DNA from: CAXTSE01 sp035554115 | GTDB lineage: Bacteria > Actinomycetota > Actinomycetes > Actinomycetales > Microbacteriaceae | Direction of reading: 5' to 3' | Length of the DNA stretch: 14,236 nucleotides | NCBI GenBank assembly: GCA_035554115.1 | Contig: DATMIW010000034.1 | Location: forward strand, 1-14,236 | In this document: in pieces, positions 12,768 to 14,236 of the stretch | Position numbering within the stretch: position 1 is the first letter of the stretch | Layout: every line of letters starts with the position of its first letter | The notes under the pieces: model-generated | Told to the model about the DNA's origin: nothing | The model's input: the letters and a program-made list of their open reading frames with translations, nothing else | The model's database searches: none | Position numbers and translations under genes: made by a program

Positions 12768-12840
12768 CGTCACGCATGGTCATCTGTCGTCACGCACGGT
12801 CATGTGTCGTCACGTAGCGGTCATCTGCCGTCACCCTGCG
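12768..12840 (+). repeat. Tandem 20-bp repeat array after the MFS gene
   Basis: Units start at 12768 (20 bp), 12788 (20 bp), 12808 (21 bp) and a partial one at 12829. Each has CGTCACG, then GGTCAT and TGT or TGC. Units 1 and 2 differ at 2 of 20 positions; unit 3 has an extra base and a few changes. It begins 3 bp after the MFS stop. No unit is a perfect palindrome. Function unknown. Confidence 0.75.
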
Positions 12841-12928
12841 TAAGGCGAGTATCTCTCTAGCAACTTCTGAATTAGCTTCCTTCCTACGCCCGGCACCACG
12901 GGCCATGAAGCTGAGGATGAAGGAACAG

Positions 12929-13972
12929 ATGACTCGCCACACTCGCCGATCCACCCGGCTCGCCACTCTCGCCGCTCTGACTCTTGTCGGCCTCGCACTG
13001 ACCGCATGCGCGGGCACCGGTGCCGCGGCAGACGCCACCGCTGGCACAGAGGTCACGACGATTCGCTACCAGGGCAGTGCCGGGGCCGTGAACCCGCTCG
13101 AGCTCGCCGATGCCTTGGGCTATCTCGATGGTCTGACGCTCGAAAAGATCGGCGATGTGACGGGAGGGCCTCAGGGCCTTCAGGCGCTCGCGTCGAAACA
13201 GACGGACATCAGCAGCAGTGCCTTCTTCGGTGCCATTGCTCAGCTGGTTGGCACGGGTGCGCCCATCAAAGCTGTGGTTCCGACCTATGGCTCCAACGGG
13301 AAGACCTTCGGCTCCGTCATCGCCACGAAGCAATCGGGAATCACCGACGCGCGCGGTCTCATCGGAAAGCGCATTGCCGTCAACACCCTTGGCGCGAACG
13401 CTGAAGCGGTGCTGGACGCCTGGTTCGACAAAGAAAAACTGACCCAGGCGGAACAGGACCAGATCACGCTGGTGCCGTTGCCTCCCCTCAATACGCCCCA
13501 GGCGCTGAAAGAGGGACAGGTGGACGCCGCGTACCTCTCGTCTGTCGCCGCCGAGGTAACCAAGCAGACGGTCGACACAGTGGAACTCACGACGGACATC
13601 GACGTTGTCGGCAAATACAGCGGCGGTGCCTTCTCGATGCGTGACGACTTCATCGCGGCGAACCCGAACACCACGAAGACTCTTGTCGCAGGCGTCGCCA
13701 AGGCCGTCAACTTCATCGAGACGCATACGAAGCAGGAAATCTTCGATGTCTACTTCCCCTACCTCGACAAGCACGGGCTCGGTGACTACAAGCAGGCGAT
13801 CGAGCAGAACTTCCCCGGCACTCTCGGTGTGCCGTCGGCCACGCCCGTCATCAGAGACAAAGACATTGCGATTTGGCTCGATTGGTTGCAGTCCCGCGGC
13901 GACGTTGACGCCCACGCAATCAAGCCGTCCGACGTCTACACCAACGAGTTCAACCCCTACGCGAAAAGGTGA
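12929..13972 (+). CDS. ABC transporter solute-binding lipoprotein, NMT1/SsuA type
   Basis: Extracellular substrate receptor of an importer, tethered to the membrane by lipid. 347 residues. Signal peptide 1-26: basic MTRHTRRSTR, a hydrophobic core, lipobox LTAC with Cys27 lipidated. The mature protein follows the NMT1 pattern used for sulfonates, taurine, nitrate and pyrimidine precursors: IRYQGSAGAVNPLELADALGYL, TDISSSAFFGAIAQLVG, IKAVVPTYGS, and LIGKRIAVNTLGANAEAVL, ALKEGQVDAAYLSS. The ligand cannot be told from sequence. The ATG at 12929 is preferred over 12905 and 12917 because AAGGA lies 4 nt before it and the signal peptide then starts properly. The ATPase gene follows within 3 bp, so both are in one operon. 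Confidence 0.9.
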   Translation: MTRHTRRSTRLATLAALTLVGLALTACAGTGAAADATAGTEVTTIRYQGSAGAVNPLELADALGYLDGLTLEKIGDVTGGPQGLQALASKQTDISSSAFFGAIAQLVGTGAPIKAVVPTYGSNGKTFGSVIATKQSGITDARGLIGKRIAVNTLGANAEAVLDAWFDKEKLTQAEQDQITLVPLPPLNTPQALKEGQVDAAYLSSVAAEVTKQTVDTVELTTDIDVVGKYSGGAFSMRDDFIAANPNTTKTLVAGVAKAVNFIETHTKQEIFDVYFPYLDKHGLGDYKQAIEQNFPGTLGVPSATPVIRDKDIAIWLDWLQSRGDVDAHAIKPSDVYTNEFNPYAKR

Positions 13973-13975
13973 ATG

Positions 13976-14236
13976 ATGAGTTCTCGAATCGAATTGACGG
14001 ATGTTGGACAGACCTTCTGGGTCCGTGGTAACGACGACAAGCAGTTGCGAGAGTTCGTTGCGCTCGATGGTCTGAATCTGACGGTCGCGGCCGGTGAGTT
14101 CCTCACGATCGTTGGTCCATCAGGATGCGGCAAGTCGACGATTCTCGATTTGATTGCCGGCCTCGCCACGCCCAGTGGCGGTCAGCTGACGGTCGACCAC
14201 ATCCCGATTTCCGGCCCGGGCCTGGATCGCAGCGTC
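13976..14236 (+). CDS. ABC transporter ATP-binding protein, SsuB/TauB/NrtD type (5' part, cut by window edge)
   Basis: Energy-coupling ATPase of the importer served by the preceding lipoprotein. 87 codons are present; the full protein is usually about 250-270 residues. The start of the domain (ELTDVGQTFWV), ALDGLNLTVAAGEFLTIVGPSGCGKST with Walker A at 47-55, and LIAGLATPSGG (59-69) are standard for the nitrate/sulfonate/taurine group. Walker B and the signature motif lie beyond the window. Two ATGs stand in tandem at 13973 and 13976; AAAAGG before the previous stop gives better spacing to 13976. It follows the lipoprotein stop by 3 bp. Confidence 0.93.
   Translation, partial: MSSRIELTDVGQTFWVRGNDDKQLREFVALDGLNLTVAAGEFLTIVGPSGCGKSTILDLIAGLATPSGGQLTVDHIPISGPGLDRSV

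Noticed and set aside
12768..12840. CRISPR array
   Set aside because: Units are directly adjacent with no spacers and there are no cas genes.

Overview
The window looks like chromosomal DNA from a high-GC actinobacterium, most likely of the family Microbacteriaceae. The grounds are strong G/C bias at third codon positions, -10 boxes of the form TANNNT placed 6-7 nt before start codons (leaderless mRNAs), a small DUF7882-type protein typical of that family, a CIRCE operator, LCP and Cof-type genes in a common actinobacterial order, and a short repeat with the core GGTCGAGCTTGTCGAGACC that I recall as frequent in these genomes. All family calls are by eye; no search was run.

Left part (1-7152), core chromosome: a 5' portion of phosphoglucomutase (minus strand, running off the left edge), diverging from pheA (prephenate dehydratase); pheA converges with a diacylglycerol/lipid kinase gene, which diverges from serS (seryl-tRNA synthetase). 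After serS come a Cof-type HAD phosphatase, tRNA-Ser(UGA), an LCP-family cell-wall glycopolymer ligase and tRNA-Ser(GCU). Both serine tRNAs and their synthetase therefore lie within about 3.8 kb.

Middle part (7139-9646), accessory: just after tRNA-Ser(GCU) is a cassette made of a small structured RNA with its own terminator hairpin, followed directly by an Abi_2/AbiF-family gene with a HEPN-like R-x4-H motif (RNVSAH). A degenerate copy of the tRNA 3' end plus its flank recurs about 2.06 kb downstream, so the cassette looks like a small tRNA-targeted island with no integrase left. It also carries a two-helix membrane-protein gene with a strong leaderless promoter and an apparent frameshift. 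Immediately beyond the right repeat is what looks like the C-terminal piece of a TIG-domain, LPVTG-anchored surface protein.

Right part (9652-12764): three minus-strand genes (SnoaL-like/NTF2 protein, DUF7882-like protein, Hsp20). Hsp20 has a near-perfect CIRCE operator and a large hairpin in its leader. Facing away is a 14-helix DHA2-type MFS exporter whose ribosome binding site is buried in a hairpin directly preceded by a 13-codon upstream ORF, which suggests translational attenuation. A protein-like gene relic overlaps this intergenic region.

Right edge (12765-14236): a tandem 20-bp repeat array, then an operon start encoding an NMT1/SsuA-type solute-binding lipoprotein and the beginning of its ABC ATPase, which runs off the right edge. 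The best candidate for an unusual system is the AbiF/ncRNA cassette at the tRNA.
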